Below are positions 33,212 through 33,468 of a DNA stretch of 33,468 nt, in pieces. This DNA comes from Acidobacteriota bacterium (GTDB taxonomy: Bacteria; Acidobacteriota; Thermoanaerobaculia; UBA5066): positions 6,094-39,561 of the forward strand of contig PLZI01000119.1 in the NCBI GenBank assembly GCA_003152095.1. Direction: 5' to 3'. Both the position numbers and the translations under genes were made by a program. The notes beneath the pieces are model-generated. The model saw only the letters and a program-made list of their open reading frames with translations, did no database searches and was not told the origin of the DNA. The number at the start of each line of letters is the position of its first letter. The stretch's first letter is position 1.

Positions 33212-33250
33212 GGCGCCGCCCCCGGGTCTGCCGATCCGCCGGGCGGCGTC
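33212..33250 (+). terminator. Strong intercistronic hairpin between the two spore-coat-U genes
   Basis: A 10-base-pair stem (33212-33221 with 33241-33250, one G-T pair) encloses a second 5-base-pair stem (33224-33228 with 33233-33237) with a TGCC loop. There is no U-tract, so it could be a partial terminator or an RNA-stabilising element that raises expression of the first subunit relative to the next. Confidence 0.55.
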
Positions 33251-33311
33251 ACCCTGATGGGCGAATCGAGGACCGCATCCAGCAAAAAGTGATCGAAAGG
33301 AAGACCGACCC

Positions 33312-33468
33312 GTGAAACGACCGCTCGCCATCGCCTTCGCCGCCGCCCTTCTCGAGGCCGGCCCGCTTGCTGGAGCAAGCGCCATGGCGACCCTGAGCGT
33401 GTCGGTCACGGTCTCCAGCAACTGCCAGATCTCCGCTTCCTCTGTCGCGTTCGGCACGTACGACTCCG
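33312..33468 (+). CDS. Second spore coat U-type secreted protein, 3' truncated by the window edge
   Basis: Only the first 52 residues are present. They comprise a signal peptide (VKRPLAIAFAAALLEAG, ending near GASAM) and the family start ATLSVSVTVSSNCQISASSV, then FGTYDS. This aligns with TLTVQANVANNCTISSPTLDFGAYD of the upstream gene, so the two are paralogues in a probable Csu-like pilus operon that continues beyond the window. The start is a GTG with AAAGGA about 10 bases upstream. Confidence 0.85.
   Translation, partial: MKRPLAIAFAAALLEAGPLAGASAMATLSVSVTVSSNCQISASSVAFGTYDS

Overview
The window is GC-rich, densely coded bacterial chromosome, probably from an Acidobacteriota lineage or a close deep-branching relative; Myxococcota is the main alternative. 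The evidence is inference from gene content: two eukaryotic-type Ser/Thr kinases (one with a TolB/WD40-like beta-propeller, one with a receiver domain), an MglA-type GTPase with a roadblock partner, several Tat-exported enzymes, and a microcompartment shell closely resembling that of the myxobacterium Haliangium ochraceum. No rRNA, tRNA, CRISPR array, prophage or intact insertion sequence was recognised.

Layout. 1-5052 (+): end of a CDF metal transporter, dnaX and recR (with no ybaB between them), a roadblock/MglA pair, and a Phd/VapC toxin-antitoxin pair. 5219-6739 (-): a degenerate receiver protein followed by a Tat-exported glycosylasparaginase-like Ntn hydrolase. 6910-9319 (+): an OPT-family transporter and a small DUF2752 membrane protein. 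9346-11893 (-): a DnaQ-fold exonuclease, a secreted alpha/beta hydrolase and a histidine-rich membrane protein. 12204-13436 (+): a LolC/E-type permease. 13494-19553 (+): a complete bacterial microcompartment (BMC) operon. 19608-20170 (-): a second VapBC pair. 20318-22226 (+): a nucleotidyltransferase with a small partner, and a Tat-exported HisC-like aminotransferase. 22243-24786 (-): a kinase-propeller protein. 24831-27016 (+): a HAD-UbiA fusion and a HAD phosphatase. 27027-28541 (-): a kinase-receiver fusion. 28817-29818 (+): a LigD-type DNA ligase. 29936-31318 (-): a secreted PKD/cupredoxin-like protein. 31458-32402 (+): a GDP-fucose-synthase-like epimerase. 32718-end (+): two spore-coat-U/Csu-type pilin genes behind an unusually AT-rich leader.

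The centre of interest is the BMC operon. It encodes a fused RpiB-DeoC enzyme, a CoA-acylating aldehyde dehydrogenase, and a shell set of one hexamer (BMC-H), three trimers (BMC-T) and three pentamers (BMC-P). The pathway inferred is isomerisation of a pentose phosphate, retro-aldol cleavage of deoxyribose 5-phosphate to glyceraldehyde 3-phosphate and acetaldehyde, and oxidation of acetaldehyde to acetyl-CoA inside the shell. This fits the sugar-phosphate-utilising (SPU) class known from BMC surveys. The fusion linker is unusual: it holds an amphipathic helix resembling an encapsulation peptide and then eight cysteines that begin with a ferredoxin-like CxxCxxC. No alcohol dehydrogenase or phosphotransacylase is present in the locus.

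A regulatory pattern also emerges. A TANNNT -10-like hexamer lies 6 or 7 nt before the start codon of dnaX, the Phd-type antitoxin, the rpiB-deoC fusion and the epimerase, which suggests leaderless transcripts, including for the BMC operon.
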